A DNA stretch of 64,000 bases from Pseudomonadota bacterium. GTDB lineage: Bacteria > Pseudomonadota > Gammaproteobacteria > Steroidobacterales > Steroidobacteraceae. Made by a program: the position numbers and the translations under genes. The stretch is from assembly GCA_023423065.1 (NCBI GenBank), contig JAFAGC010000054.1, positions 1-64,000 of the forward strand, read 5' to 3'. The notes beneath the pieces are model-generated. The model was given only the letters and a program-made list of their open reading frames with translations. It searched no databases and was not told the DNA's origin. This document shows positions 39,939 through 51,796 of this stretch, one piece after another. How positions within the stretch are numbered: position 1 is the first letter of the stretch; the number at the start of each line of letters is the position of its first letter.

Positions 39939-40477
39939 CGCACGTCGTGAAGACTGCGGATGGTGGAGCGTTCGAGCCCGTGCTCGGCGAGAAGTCGCGC
40001 CTGTTGAACGAGCACACCCGCCACGAGATCGACGAGTGGATCGGCCGCTTCCCGACGGGCCGCCAGCGTTCGGCGGTGTTGTCGGCGCTGCGTTTCACGC
40101 AGGAGCAGAACAACGGCTTCCTGACCCCGGAGCTGATGGATGGCGTCGCGGAGTACCTGCGGCTGCCGTCGATCCAGGTGTACGAAGTCGCGACCTTCTA
40201 CTCGATGTTCGAGACGCATCCCTGCGGCCGGCACCACGTCAGCATCTGCACGAACATCAGCTGCATGCTGAACGGCGCCGAGGACCTGGTCGCGCATTGC
40301 GAGAAGAAGTTGGGCATCAAGCTCGGCGAGAGCACGCCCGACGGCCGCATCTTCCTCAAGAAGGAAGAAGAGTGCCTCGCGGCCTGCACCGGCGCGCCGA
40401 TGATGATGGTCGATCACGTTTTCCACGAGTACCTGACGCCCGAGAAGGTGGACAAGGTGCTCGACGAGCTGAAGTAG
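39935..40477 (+). CDS. nuoE: NADH-quinone oxidoreductase subunit E
   Basis: A 180-residue 24-kDa subunit with a thioredoxin-like fold holding [2Fe-2S] cluster N1a. Ligands are the cysteines of SICTNISC and, about 40 residues on, ECLAAC. The N-terminal helical part includes GRQRSAVLSALRFTQEQNNG. Part of the NADH dehydrogenase module with NuoF and NuoG. Confidence 0.96.
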   Translation: MTHVVKTADGGAFEPVLGEKSRLLNEHTRHEIDEWIGRFPTGRQRSAVLSALRFTQEQNNGFLTPELMDGVAEYLRLPSIQVYEVATFYSMFETHPCGRHHVSICTNISCMLNGAEDLVAHCEKKLGIKLGESTPDGRIFLKKEEECLAACTGAPMMMVDHVFHEYLTPEKVDKVLDELK

Positions 40478-40493
40478 GAAAGAGACTAGCTAC

Positions 40494-41819
40494 ATGGCAG
40501 GCGCACTCGAAAAGTGGCGGGACAAGATGAACCTCACGGTGTTCGAGCCGTTGAAGTTCGAGGAATCCTGGAAGCTCGAGAACTACCTCAAGATCGGTGG
40601 TTATGACGCGTGGAAGAAGATCCTCGCGGAGAAGCCGACGCGCATCTCCGTGGTCGAGCAGGTGAAGGCCTCGGGCCTGCGCGGCCGCGGCGGCGCGGGC
40701 TTCCCCACCGGCACGAAGTGGAGCTTCATGCCGCGCGACGCGACGATGCAGAAATACGCCGTGTGCAACTCGGACGAATCCGAGCCTGGCACCTGCCATG
40801 ACCGCGACATCCTGCGCTACAACCCGCACTCGCTGATCGAAGGCATGGCCATCGGCGGCTACTGCATGAACGCCACGGTGGGCTACAACTACATCCGCGG
40901 CGAATTCCTCGGCGAGCCCGTGCCGCGTTTCGAAGCGGCGGTGAAGGAAGCCTATGAAGCAGGCTTGTTAGGCAAGAACATCCTCGGCTCCGGCATCGAC
41001 TTCGACCTCTACACCGCGGTGGGCGCCGGCGCCTACATCTGCGGCGAGGAAACCGCGCTGCTCGATTCGCTCGAGGGCAAGCAGGGCAAGCCGCGCTTCA
41101 AGCCGCCGTTCCCGGCCGCGTACGGCCTGTACGGCGCACCGACGACCATCAACAACACGCAGAGCTACGCGTCGGTGCCGACGATCCTGCGCAAGGGTCC
41201 GGAGTGGTTCGCCAAGCTCGGCGTCGCGAACGCCGGCGGCACGGCCATCTTCTCGGTCTCGGGCCACGTGAACAAACCCGGCAACTACGAGTTGCCGATG
41301 GGTATCCCGTTCGCCGAACTCCTCGAGATCGCAGGCGGCGTGAAGGACGGGCGCAAGCTGAAGGCCGTCATTCCCGGTGGCTCGTCGGTGTATGTATTGC
41401 CGGCCGACAAGATCATGGCGGCGAACATGGATTACGACTCGCTGAAGGCCGCGGGCTCTTCGGTCGGGTCGGCCGCGGTCATCGTGATGGACGAGACCAC
41501 CTGCATGGTGAAGGTGCTCGAGCGACTGTCGCGCTTCTACAAGAGCGAGTCCTGCGGCCAGTGCACGCCGTGCCGTGAAGGCACCGGCTGGATGAACCGC
41601 GTGATCCGCCGGATCATGGCGGGGCAGGGCAACAAGGGCGATCTGCAATTGCTGGTCGACGTCGCGGGCCGCATCGAAGGCCACACGATCTGCGCGCTCG
41701 GCGACGCGGCTGCATGGCCGGTGCAGAGCTTCCTCAAGCATTTCCGCCACGAGTTCGAATACATGATCGACAACGGTGGCCGCAGCATCGTCGACGGCTT
41801 GGGCCGGAGGGCGGCATGA
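40494..41819 (+). CDS. nuoF: NADH-quinone oxidoreductase subunit F
   Basis: A 441-residue NADH- and FMN-binding subunit with cluster N3. GLRGRGGAGFPTGTKW binds FMN/NADH, AYICGEETALLDSLEG is conserved, and SCGQCTPCREG supplies three Cys ligands, with a fourth in HTICALGDAAAWP. Start ATG 40494 follows GGAAAGAG. Overlaps nuoG by four bases (ATGA). Confidence 0.97.
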   Translation: MAGALEKWRDKMNLTVFEPLKFEESWKLENYLKIGGYDAWKKILAEKPTRISVVEQVKASGLRGRGGAGFPTGTKWSFMPRDATMQKYAVCNSDESEPGTCHDRDILRYNPHSLIEGMAIGGYCMNATVGYNYIRGEFLGEPVPRFEAAVKEAYEAGLLGKNILGSGIDFDLYTAVGAGAYICGEETALLDSLEGKQGKPRFKPPFPAAYGLYGAPTTINNTQSYASVPTILRKGPEWFAKLGVANAGGTAIFSVSGHVNKPGNYELPMGIPFAELLEIAGGVKDGRKLKAVIPGGSSVYVLPADKIMAANMDYDSLKAAGSSVGSAAVIVMDETTCMVKVLERLSRFYKSESCGQCTPCREGTGWMNRVIRRIMAGQGNKGDLQLLVDVAGRIEGHTICALGDAAAWPVQSFLKHFRHEFEYMIDNGGRSIVDGLGRRAA

Positions 41820-44056
41820 GCACGCCAGCCGACAAGGCCGCGCCGCCCCCGGCCGCTCCGCCGTCCGACGTGGTCAACGTCGAGGTCGACGGCAAGCCCG
41901 CCAAGGGCAAGAAAGGCCAGATGATCATCCACGTCACGGACGCCGAGAACGCGTACGTGCCGCGCTTCTGCTACCACGACAAACTACCCATCGCGGCCAA
42001 CTGCCGCATGTGCCTCGTGGAAGTGGAGAAGGCGCCGAAGCCGCTGCCGGCCTGCGCCACGCCCATAACCGAGGGCATGAAGATCTTCACGAAGAGCCCG
42101 AAGGCCATCGGCGCGCAGAAGGCGACGATGGAGTTCCTGCTCATCAACCATCCGCTCGACTGCCCGATCTGCGACCAGGGCGGCGAGTGCGAGCTGCAGG
42201 ATCTGGCGATGGGCTTCGGCCGCGACATCTCGCGCTTCAACGAGCGCAAGCGCGTCGTGAAGGACAAGAACATCGGCCCGCTCGTGTCCACCGACATGAC
42301 ACGCTGCATCCACTGCACGCGCTGCGTGCGTTTCGGCCAGGACGTCGCCGGCATCCAGGAACTCGGCACGACGGGCCGCGGCGAGCAGATGGAGATCGGC
42401 ACGTACGTCGAGCGCGCGGTCGATCACGAGCTGTCGGGCAACATCATCGACCTGTGCCCGGTGGGCGCGCTCAACTCGAAGCCGTTCCGCTATCGCGCGC
42501 GCTCCTGGGAAATGACCCAGCACCCGTTGATCTCGCCGCACGACGGCACGGGTACGAACGTGTTCGGCCACGTGCTGCGCGGCAGGCTCATGCGCGTCGT
42601 GCCACGGACCAACGAGGCGATCAACGAGACGTGGATCGCCGACCGCGACCGCTTCAGCTACGAAGGCCTCTACAGCGCCGATCGCCTGGATGCGCCCATG
42701 GTGCGCCAGGGAGAAGGCAATGGCAGCGAGTGGAAGAAGGTGACGTGGGAAGTCGCGCTCGAGACCGCCGCGAAGGCGCTCAAGGCCGCCGGCGCCGATC
42801 TCGCGACGCTCGCGAGCAGCTCGTCGACGGTCGAGGAGCTCTATCTTCTGAGCAGGCTCACGCGCGCGCTCGGCTCCAACAACATCGATCACCGCCTGCG
42901 CCAGGCGGATTTCCGCGACCAGGCGGCCGATCCGGCGGCGCCGGGCCTCGGTGGTCTCGCCATTGCCGGCATCGATAAGCTCGACGCGCTGCTCGTCGTG
43001 GGCAGCAACCTGCGCCGCGAGGTGCCGGTGCTCGCGAACCGCGTTCGCACGGCCGCGAAGCGCGGCGCGCGGATCGCGTTCGTCAATCCGGCGCGCTTCG
43101 AGTACCTGTTCCCCGTTGCCGGTTACCTCGAGTCCGCGCCTTCGAAGCAGGTCGCGGATCTGGCGGCTATCTACTCGGCCTGCCTGGACGGCGCGGCCGC
43201 GCCGGCGCATCTCGCGGGCCTGGTTGCCGGTGCGCAGCCGAACGTGGGCCATCGCTCCATCGCCACGTCGCTCAAGACCGGGCAGAACCGTGCGATCTGG
43301 CTGGGGGCCCTGGCCCTGCGCCATCCCGCATTTGCCGATCTGCGTGCCATCGCCGCCGGAATTGCCGCGGCCACCGGCGCGACGCTCGGCGTGCTCGCCG
43401 AAGGTGGCAATGCCGCGGGTGCGTATCTCGCCGGCGCAGTGCCGCATCGCGACGCGGGCGGCAAGTCCGCCAACGTCGGCAAGAACGCGCGCGAGATGCT
43501 CACGCAGTCGCAGAAGGTCTACCTGCTGTTCGGCGGCACGGAGCCTTGGGCCGACGGAATCGGCGCCGAGGCGCTCAAGGCGCTGGGCGGCGCAAGCTAT
43601 GTCGTCGCCGCCACGCCTTACGCCGACGAGCAGTTGAAGTCGGTGGCGCACGTGCTGCTGCCGACTTCGACGTTCGCGGAATCCTCGGGCACGTACGTGA
43701 ATTTCGAAGGTGTCTGGCAGAGCTTCGCGGGCGCGGCCCGGTCTCTCGGCGAGTCGCGTCCCGGCTGGAAGGTGCTGCGCGTGCTCGGCAATCTCGCCGG
43801 CGTCGCGAACTTCGAATACCAGTCGTCGGAGGAGGTGCGCGAGGAACTGCGCGCGCGCTGCGGCGATGTCGTCGCGAGCTCGTACCAGGGCACGCATGAA
43901 GTGAAGGCGGGAAGCTCCGACGCTCCCAAGTCTGATCAGCGAATAGTGGACGTGCCGATGTACTCGATCGACGCGGTCCTGCGCCGCGCGCCGTCGCTGC
44001 AACGTACGAAGGAAGGCAAGAAGGCCGCCGAAGTGTACGGAGGGCAGGGCGCGTGA
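41816..44056 (+). CDS. nuoG: NADH-quinone oxidoreductase subunit G
   Basis: A 746-residue 75-kDa subunit with an N-terminal ferredoxin domain (RFCYHDKLPIAANCRMCLVE for [2Fe-2S] N1b), then CPICDQGGECELQD and CIHCTRCVRF for N5/N4-type [4Fe-4S] clusters, and a molybdopterin-oxidoreductase-like C-terminal domain that has lost cofactor function in the family. The first 25 residues are an Ala/Pro-rich leader. Overlaps nuoH (GTGA). Confidence 0.96.
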   Translation: MSTPADKAAPPPAAPPSDVVNVEVDGKPAKGKKGQMIIHVTDAENAYVPRFCYHDKLPIAANCRMCLVEVEKAPKPLPACATPITEGMKIFTKSPKAIGAQKATMEFLLINHPLDCPICDQGGECELQDLAMGFGRDISRFNERKRVVKDKNIGPLVSTDMTRCIHCTRCVRFGQDVAGIQELGTTGRGEQMEIGTYVERAVDHELSGNIIDLCPVGALNSKPFRYRARSWEMTQHPLISPHDGTGTNVFGHVLRGRLMRVVPRTNEAINETWIADRDRFSYEGLYSADRLDAPMVRQGEGNGSEWKKVTWEVALETAAKALKAAGADLATLASSSSTVEELYLLSRLTRALGSNNIDHRLRQADFRDQAADPAAPGLGGLAIAGIDKLDALLVVGSNLRREVPVLANRVRTAAKRGARIAFVNPARFEYLFPVAGYLESAPSKQVADLAAIYSACLDGAAAPAHLAGLVAGAQPNVGHRSIATSLKTGQNRAIWLGALALRHPAFADLRAIAAGIAAATGATLGVLAEGGNAAGAYLAGAVPHRDAGGKSANVGKNAREMLTQSQKVYLLFGGTEPWADGIGAEALKALGGASYVVAATPYADEQLKSVAHVLLPTSTFAESSGTYVNFEGVWQSFAGAARSLGESRPGWKVLRVLGNLAGVANFEYQSSEEVREELRARCGDVVASSYQGTHEVKAGSSDAPKSDQRIVDVPMYSIDAVLRRAPSLQRTKEGKKAAEVYGGQGA

Positions 44057-45159
44057 TTACCTGGATCAGCGAACTCATCCGCTACCCCTCGTGGCACCCC
44101 GCGCTCCAGTCGACGTTCTGGATCATCGGCGTGACGGTCGCCCTGATCCTGTCGGTGGCGTTCACCACGTTGTGGGAGCGCAAGGTCATCGGCTGGATGC
44201 AGCTGCGCAAGGGTCCCAACCGCGTTGGCAGCATCTTCGGGCTCGTTCCGGGCATCTTTCAGCCCTTCGCGGACGTCATCAAACTGCTGATCAAGGAAGT
44301 CGTCATTCCGTCGCAGTCCAACAAGGTGCTGTTCCGGATTGCGCCGATCATCACGCTGGTCCCCGCGTTCGCGATCTGGGCCGTGATCCCGCTCGACCCG
44401 AACCTCGTCATCGCCGACGTCAACGCCGGACTGCTCTACGTGCTCGCGCTCACCTCGGTGGGCGTGTACGGCGTGATCCTGGCCGGATGGGCGTCGAACT
44501 CGAAGTACGCGTTCCTCGGTGCGATGCGCTCGGCCGCGCAGATCGTCGCGTACGAAATCGCGATGGGCTTCGCGCTGGTCGGCGTGGTCATGGCCGCGGG
44601 TAGTTTGAGCCTCGGGGACATCATCGAGGGTCAGCGCGGCGGCTGGTTCACCTGGAACTGGACCTGGCTCTTTCCGCTGTTCGTCGTGTATTTCATCTCG
44701 GGCGTGGCGGAGACCAATCGCGCGCCGTTCGACGTGGCCGAAGGCGAGTCAGAAATCGTCGCCGGCTTCCACGTCGAGTATTCGGGCATCGCGTTCGCGC
44801 TGTTCTTCCTCGCCGAATACGCGAACATGATCCTGATCTCGGCCCTGACGGCCGTGTTCTTCTTCGGTGGGTGGCTGAGCCCGTTCAGCGGTTTCGTCGA
44901 CGTCGAGGCGGTGCGCGAGATCGCGTACATCGGCTGGTTCCTCGCGCTCATCGTGGGCGACGGCTTCCAGTGGCTGTTCCTCAAACTATTCATTTTCCTC
45001 TTCATGTTCCTCTGGTTCCGGGCCACGTTCCCGCGCTACCGGTACGACCAGATCATGCGTCTCGGCTGGAAGATCCTGATTCCGGTGACCATCGTCTGGA
45101 TCGCGGTTGAAGGCGTGATGGCGTACCTGAAGGTCGGACCCTGGAGGGTAGTGAGCTAA
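44053..45159 (+). CDS. nuoH: NADH-quinone oxidoreductase subunit H
   Basis: A 368-residue polytopic subunit (about eight to nine helices) linking the quinone site to the proton channels. WERKVIGWMQLRKGPNRVG and AETNRAPFDVAEGESEIVAG, the quinone-tunnel loop rich in Glu, are intact. GTG start inside the nuoG stop codon. nuoI begins two bases after the stop. Confidence 0.97.
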   Translation: MITWISELIRYPSWHPALQSTFWIIGVTVALILSVAFTTLWERKVIGWMQLRKGPNRVGSIFGLVPGIFQPFADVIKLLIKEVVIPSQSNKVLFRIAPIITLVPAFAIWAVIPLDPNLVIADVNAGLLYVLALTSVGVYGVILAGWASNSKYAFLGAMRSAAQIVAYEIAMGFALVGVVMAAGSLSLGDIIEGQRGGWFTWNWTWLFPLFVVYFISGVAETNRAPFDVAEGESEIVAGFHVEYSGIAFALFFLAEYANMILISALTAVFFFGGWLSPFSGFVDVEAVREIAYIGWFLALIVGDGFQWLFLKLFIFLFMFLWFRATFPRYRYDQIMRLGWKILIPVTIVWIAVEGVMAYLKVGPWRVVS

Positions 45160-45161
45160 TC

Positions 45162-45641
45162 ATGCGCAGCATCATCAAGACATTCGCCCTGTGGGAACTG
45201 CTCAAGGGCATGAGCGTGACGATCCGGAAGTTCTTCACGCCGAAATTCACCGTGAACTACCCGGAAGAGAAGACGCCGCAGTCGCCGCGCTTCCGCGGCC
45301 TGCACGCGTTGCGCCGTTATCCGAACGGTGAAGAGCGCTGCATCGCCTGCAAGCTCTGCGAGGCGGTGTGCCCGGCGCTCGCGATCACGATCGAGTCGGA
45401 CGTGGCCAACGACGGCACACGCCGCACGACGCGTTACGACATCGACCTGTTCAAGTGCATCTACTGCGGCTTCTGCGAAGAGGCCTGCCCGGTCGATGCC
45501 ATCGTCGAGACCCGCATCCACGAGTACCACATGGAGCATCGCGGCGAGAACATCATGTCGAAGGACAAACTGCTCGCGGTGGGCGAGCGCTATGACGCCC
45601 TGATCAGCGCCGACAAGGCCGCTGACGCGTCGTACCGCTGA
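45162..45641 (+). CDS. nuoI: NADH-quinone oxidoreductase subunit I
   Basis: A 159-residue ferredoxin-like subunit with two [4Fe-4S] clusters (N6a, N6b). Both motifs are complete: CIACKLCEAVCP and CIYCGFCEEACP. The N-terminal amphipathic helix (about 7-25) packs on the membrane arm. Links NuoG electrons to NuoB. Confidence 0.97.
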   Translation: MRSIIKTFALWELLKGMSVTIRKFFTPKFTVNYPEEKTPQSPRFRGLHALRRYPNGEERCIACKLCEAVCPALAITIESDVANDGTRRTTRYDIDLFKCIYCGFCEEACPVDAIVETRIHEYHMEHRGENIMSKDKLLAVGERYDALISADKAADASYR

Positions 45642-45657
45642 GAGAGGGGAGCTGGGC

Positions 45658-46290
45658 TTGCTGGTAGAAATCCTCTTCTGGGTCTTCGCGGCGCTTCTGG
45701 TGGCCGCGGCGCTCGCCATGATCATGGTGCGCAACCCCGTGCACTCGGCGTTGCTGCTGGTCTCGTGTTTCTTCACGAGCGCGTCCATCTGGCTGCTCAT
45801 CGAGGCCGAGTTCCTCGCCATCGTGCTGATACTCGTCTACGTCGGTGCGGTCATGGTGCTGTTCCTGTTCGTCGTGATGATGCTCGACATCAACATCGAG
45901 GAAGTGCGCGCGCGCGTGACGCGTTACGCATTGTTCGGTGGCATCGTCGCGGGCGTGGTCGTGTTCGAGATCGTGAGTGTCGTGTGGGCGAAGAGCCTGG
46001 GCGTAGAGTCCGGCGCTCCCGTGCCGGTGCCGGCCGACCACAGCAACACGGCCGAACTCGGCAAGGTGCTCTACACGGACTACGTGTACGCGTTCGAGCT
46101 CGCGGCCGTGTTGCTGCTGCTCGCCATCGTCGCGGCGATTTCGCTGACGATGCGCAAGCGTCCCGGCCTCAAGCAACAGGACATCGCCAAACAAGTCGCG
46201 GTGCGGCGCGAAGATCGCGTGCGCGTCGTGTCGGTGCCCGCGGAGAAGCCGGCCGCGTCCGCGCCACCCGCTCCGGAGAAGGCGCCATGA
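45658..46290 (+). CDS. nuoJ: NADH-quinone oxidoreductase subunit J
   Basis: A 210-residue membrane subunit with five helices; the TM3 pi-bulge region IVLILVYVGAVMVLFLFVVM is conserved. TTG start at 45658 supported by GAGAGGGGAG upstream; no ATG lies near the expected N-terminus. The C-terminal 40 residues are a basic then Pro/Ala-rich cytoplasmic tail. Overlaps nuoK (ATGA). Confidence 0.94.
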   Translation: MLVEILFWVFAALLVAAALAMIMVRNPVHSALLLVSCFFTSASIWLLIEAEFLAIVLILVYVGAVMVLFLFVVMMLDINIEEVRARVTRYALFGGIVAGVVVFEIVSVVWAKSLGVESGAPVPVPADHSNTAELGKVLYTDYVYAFELAAVLLLLAIVAAISLTMRKRPGLKQQDIAKQVAVRREDRVRVVSVPAEKPAASAPPAPEKAP

Positions 46291-46592
46291 TCGAACTCAA
46301 CTGGCTGCTGACCCTGTCCGGCGTGCTGTTCGCGATTTCGGTCGCGGGCATGTTCATCAACCGCAAGAACCTGATCCTGCTGTTGATGTGCGTCGAACTC
46401 CTGCTGCTCGCCGTGAACTTCAATTTCGTCGCGTTCTCGCGCTTTCTCGACGACATCAACGGACAGATCTTCGTGTTCTTCGTGCTGACCGTCGCGGCGG
46501 CCGAATCGGCGATCGGTCTGGCGATTCTCGTCGTGCTGTTCCGCGAGCGGCGCACCATCAACGTCGAAGACGTAAGCACCTTGAAGGGTTGA
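46287..46592 (+). CDS. nuoK: NADH-quinone oxidoreductase subunit K
   Basis: A 101-residue antiporter-related subunit with three helices and conserved membrane glutamates in LLMCVELLLLAVN (TM2) and AAAESAIGLAIL (TM3), both needed for proton transfer. Length is standard for NuoK. Starts within the nuoJ stop; nuoL follows 2 bases after. Confidence 0.96.
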   Translation: MIELNWLLTLSGVLFAISVAGMFINRKNLILLLMCVELLLLAVNFNFVAFSRFLDDINGQIFVFFVLTVAAAESAIGLAILVVLFRERRTINVEDVSTLKG

Positions 46593-46594
46593 GC

Positions 46595-48721
<2,127 letters not shown>

Positions 48722-48736
48722 CAAGAACGAGAACAC

Positions 48737-50254
48737 ATGAAGGGTTTTGGACTGTTATCGCTGCTGACCTGGCTGCCCATCGTGGGCGGACTGGTCGTGC
48801 TGTTCCTCGGTGACCGGGGCATCAAGGCCGGACGCTGGGTGGCGCTCGTCACGGCGCTCGTCGTGTTCGGACTCTCGATCCCGTTGTGGACGGGCTTCGA
48901 CACCGGCACCGCGGCGCTCCAGTTCGTCGAGCAGCTGCCGTGGATCCCGGCGTTCCACTCGACTTACTACCTGGGCGTCGACGGCATCTCGATGCCGCTG
49001 ATCCTGCTCACCACGTTCATCACGATCCCGGTCGTGGTCGCCGCGTGGACGGTGATCGAGACGCGTCCCGCGCAGTACTACGCCGCGTTCCTGATCATGG
49101 AAGGCCTCATGATCGGCGTGTTCGCCGCGGCCGACGCGCTGCTGTTCTATTTCTTCTGGGAAGCGATGCTCATCCCGATGTTCCTGATCATCGGCGTGTG
49201 GGGCGGTCCGCGGCGCGTGTACGCGACCATCAAGTTCTTCCTGTACACGTTCCTCGGCAGCGTGTTCATGCTGGTCGCGCTGATCTACATGTATCTCAAG
49301 TCCGGCGACTACAGCATCGCCGCGTTCCACAGGCTGCCGCTGACGATGGCGGAACAGCACTGGATCTTCCTCGCGTTCTTCGCCGCGTTCGCGGTCAAGA
49401 TCCCGATGGTCCCGGTGCACACCTGGTTGCCGGACGCGCACGTCGAGGCGCCGACCGGCGGCTCCGTGGTGCTGGCGGCGATCATGCTGAAGATGGGCGG
49501 ATACGGCTTCCTGCGCTTCAGCCTGCCGATCACGCCGGACGCGTCGCGCGAGCTCGACGTGCTGCTGATCACGCTGTCGCTGATCGCCGTGGTCTACATC
49601 GGCTTCGTCGCGCTCGTGCAGACGGACATGAAGAAGCTCATCGCGTATTCGTCCATCGCGCACATGGGCTTCGTGACGCTCGGTTCGTTCCTCGTGTACG
49701 ACATCGTCGCGAACACCGGCAACGTGCAGGGCGCCGGCATGGGCATCGACGGCGCGATGGTGCAGATGATTTCGCACGGCCTCATCTCGGGCGCGTTGTT
49801 CCTGTGTGTGGGCGTCATGTACGACCGCGTGCATTCGCGCGAAATCAGCGCCTACGGCGGCGTGATCAACACGATGCCGAAGTTCGCCGCGTTCATGGTG
49901 CTGTTCGCGCTGGCCAACTCCGGCCTGCCGGGCACCTCGGGTTTCGTCGGCGAGTTCCTCGTGATCATCGCCGCGTTCAAGGCCAACTTCTGGTATGCGT
50001 TCCTCGCCGGTCTCACGCTGATCCTGGGCGCCGCGTACACGTTGTGGCTGGTGAAGCGAGTGATCTTCGGCGAGGTCGCCAACAAGCACGTCGCGGAGCT
50101 GCAGGACCTCAACGCGCGTGAATTCATCGTTCTCGGGGCGCTCGCCGTCGGCGTGTTGCTCCTCGGCGTGTGGCCCGCGCCGCTGCTCGAAGTCCTGCAG
50201 GCCACCGTCCAGAACCTCGTTCAGCAGATTTCCGCCAGCAAGTTGCCGTTATGA
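48737..50254 (+). CDS. nuoM: NADH-quinone oxidoreductase subunit M
   Basis: A 505-residue proton-pumping antiporter-like subunit with about 14 helices. FYFFWEAMLIPMFLIIGVWG holds the key Glu, MVPVHTWLPDAHVEAPT the conserved loop, and IAYSSIAHMGFVTLG the conserved Lys-preceded helix. Overlaps nuoN (ATGA). Confidence 0.97.
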   Translation: MKGFGLLSLLTWLPIVGGLVVLFLGDRGIKAGRWVALVTALVVFGLSIPLWTGFDTGTAALQFVEQLPWIPAFHSTYYLGVDGISMPLILLTTFITIPVVVAAWTVIETRPAQYYAAFLIMEGLMIGVFAAADALLFYFFWEAMLIPMFLIIGVWGGPRRVYATIKFFLYTFLGSVFMLVALIYMYLKSGDYSIAAFHRLPLTMAEQHWIFLAFFAAFAVKIPMVPVHTWLPDAHVEAPTGGSVVLAAIMLKMGGYGFLRFSLPITPDASRELDVLLITLSLIAVVYIGFVALVQTDMKKLIAYSSIAHMGFVTLGSFLVYDIVANTGNVQGAGMGIDGAMVQMISHGLISGALFLCVGVMYDRVHSREISAYGGVINTMPKFAAFMVLFALANSGLPGTSGFVGEFLVIIAAFKANFWYAFLAGLTLILGAAYTLWLVKRVIFGEVANKHVAELQDLNAREFIVLGALAVGVLLLGVWPAPLLEVLQATVQNLVQQISASKLPL

Positions 50255-51705
50255 CCCCAGATCCATCAGCACCCTTCACCTGGGCGAGCCTGCAACCCGC
50301 GCTGCCGGAGATCTATCTCGTCGGCGCGATCTGCGTGCTGCTGCTCGCGGACGTCTTCTTCGGCGACAAGCGCCGCGGTCTCGCGCCCACGCTCACGCTG
50401 GTGATCCTCGTGATCGGCGCGTTCCTGACCGCGAGGTACGCCAACGTCACCGAGCGCGTGACGCTGTTCAGCGAGAGCTACGTCGCCGATCCGCTCGCGG
50501 TGCTGCTCAAGTTGTTCGGCTTCATGAGCATGGCCGTCGCGCTGCTGTATTCGCGCGAATATCTCGAGCGCCGCGGCATGATGCGCGGCGAGTACTACGT
50601 GCTCGCGCTGACCGCGTTGCTCGGCGTGTTCGTCATGGTGTCGGCGAACAGCCTGCTCACGATGTACATCGGTGTCGAGCTGATGTCGCTGTCGCTGTAC
50701 GCCATGGTCGCGTTCGACCGCACGTCCGGCATCGCGGCCGAGTCGGCCATGAAGTACTTCGTGCTCGGCGCGATCGCGTCGGGCATGTTGCTGTACGGCA
50801 TGTCGCTGATCTACGGCCTCACCGGCACGTTGCTGCTCGACGATCTCGCCGCGATTGCGGCGGGCGAGCCCAGCATCGGCGTGGTCTTCGGACTCGTGTT
50901 CATCGTGGTGGCCGTCGCGTTCAAGTTCGGCGCCGTGCCGTTCCACATGTGGCTGCCCGACGTGTATCACGGCTCGCCGACCGCGGTGACGCTGTTCGTG
51001 TCGACGGTGCCGAAGATCGCTTCGTTCGCCTTCGCGTTCCGCCTGCTCGCTCACGGCCTGGGCGGCGTCGGCGCGACGTGGCAGGACATGCTCGCGCCGC
51101 TCGCGGTGTTGTCGATGGTGTTCGGCAACGTCATCGCGATCGCGCAGACCAACTTGAAGCGACTGCTCGCGTACTCCGCGATCGGCAACGTGGGCTTCAT
51201 CCTGCTCGGCTTCGTGGCCGGCACCGCGATGGGCTACGAGGCGGCGCTGTATTACACGATCGCCTACGTGATCATGACGCTCGGCTCGTTCGGTGTACTG
51301 GTGCTCGCCAGCCGCGCCGGGTTCGAGGCCGAGGACCTGGATCATTTCAAGGGCCTCTCGAAGCGCGATCCGCTGCTCGCGTACACGATGATGGCGCTGA
51401 TGTTCTCGACCGCCGGCGTCCCGCCGTTCATCGGCTTCTGGGCCAAGTTCAACATCCTGCAGGCGCTGTGGCTCACGAATCACGTCTGGCTGATCCTGAT
51501 CGCCGTGCTCGTGTCCGTGGTCGGCGCGTTCTATTACCTGCGCGTCGTCAAGATCATGTTCTTCGATCCGCCGGGCGAGCTGCCGGTGGGCCGGTCGAGC
51601 GGGGTGGCCGTACGCGGCGTGCTCGCGCTGAACGGCCTGGCCGTTCTCGCGCTCGGAATCCTGCCGGACGTCCTGATCCAGCTCTGCGCCAAGGTCATCG
51701 GCTGA
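50251..51705 (+). CDS. nuoN: NADH-quinone oxidoreductase subunit N
   Basis: A 484-residue third antiporter-like subunit. MYIGVELMSLSLYAMVAFDR, PFHMWLPDVYHGSPT and LLAYSAIGNVGFILLG are conserved. Last gene of the operon; start in the nuoM stop codon. No strong terminator was seen in the 90 bases to the initiator tRNA. Confidence 0.97.
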   Translation: MTPDPSAPFTWASLQPALPEIYLVGAICVLLLADVFFGDKRRGLAPTLTLVILVIGAFLTARYANVTERVTLFSESYVADPLAVLLKLFGFMSMAVALLYSREYLERRGMMRGEYYVLALTALLGVFVMVSANSLLTMYIGVELMSLSLYAMVAFDRTSGIAAESAMKYFVLGAIASGMLLYGMSLIYGLTGTLLLDDLAAIAAGEPSIGVVFGLVFIVVAVAFKFGAVPFHMWLPDVYHGSPTAVTLFVSTVPKIASFAFAFRLLAHGLGGVGATWQDMLAPLAVLSMVFGNVIAIAQTNLKRLLAYSAIGNVGFILLGFVAGTAMGYEAALYYTIAYVIMTLGSFGVLVLASRAGFEAEDLDHFKGLSKRDPLLAYTMMALMFSTAGVPPFIGFWAKFNILQALWLTNHVWLILIAVLVSVVGAFYYLRVVKIMFFDPPGELPVGRSSGVAVRGVLALNGLAVLALGILPDVLIQLCAKVIG

Positions 51706-51740
51706 CGGCAATCGGTTAAACGGCGGCCCGCACGAGGGGT

Positions 51741-51769
51741 TTGCAAACCGCGCGCGCTTCGACCAGAAT
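51741..51769 (+). promoter_or_regulatory. possible promoter of the initiator tRNA
   Basis: TTGCAA (51741-51746), 17-base spacer, CAGAAT (51764-51769): four of six in both boxes. The following GC-rich discriminator (GCGCGCC) is typical of stringently controlled tRNA promoters. The tRNA starts about 20 bases after the predicted start site. Confidence 0.4.
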
Positions 51770-51774
51770 GCGCG

Positions 51775-51790
51775 CCCCTCGATCGAGGGG
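51775..51790. repeat. perfect 16-bp palindrome before the initiator tRNA
   Basis: CCCCTCGATCGAGGGG reads identically on both strands and ends 6 bases before the mature tRNA 5' end. It could fold in the pre-tRNA leader or bind a dimeric protein. No T-tract follows. Confidence 0.6.
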
Positions 51791-51796
51791 ATCGGT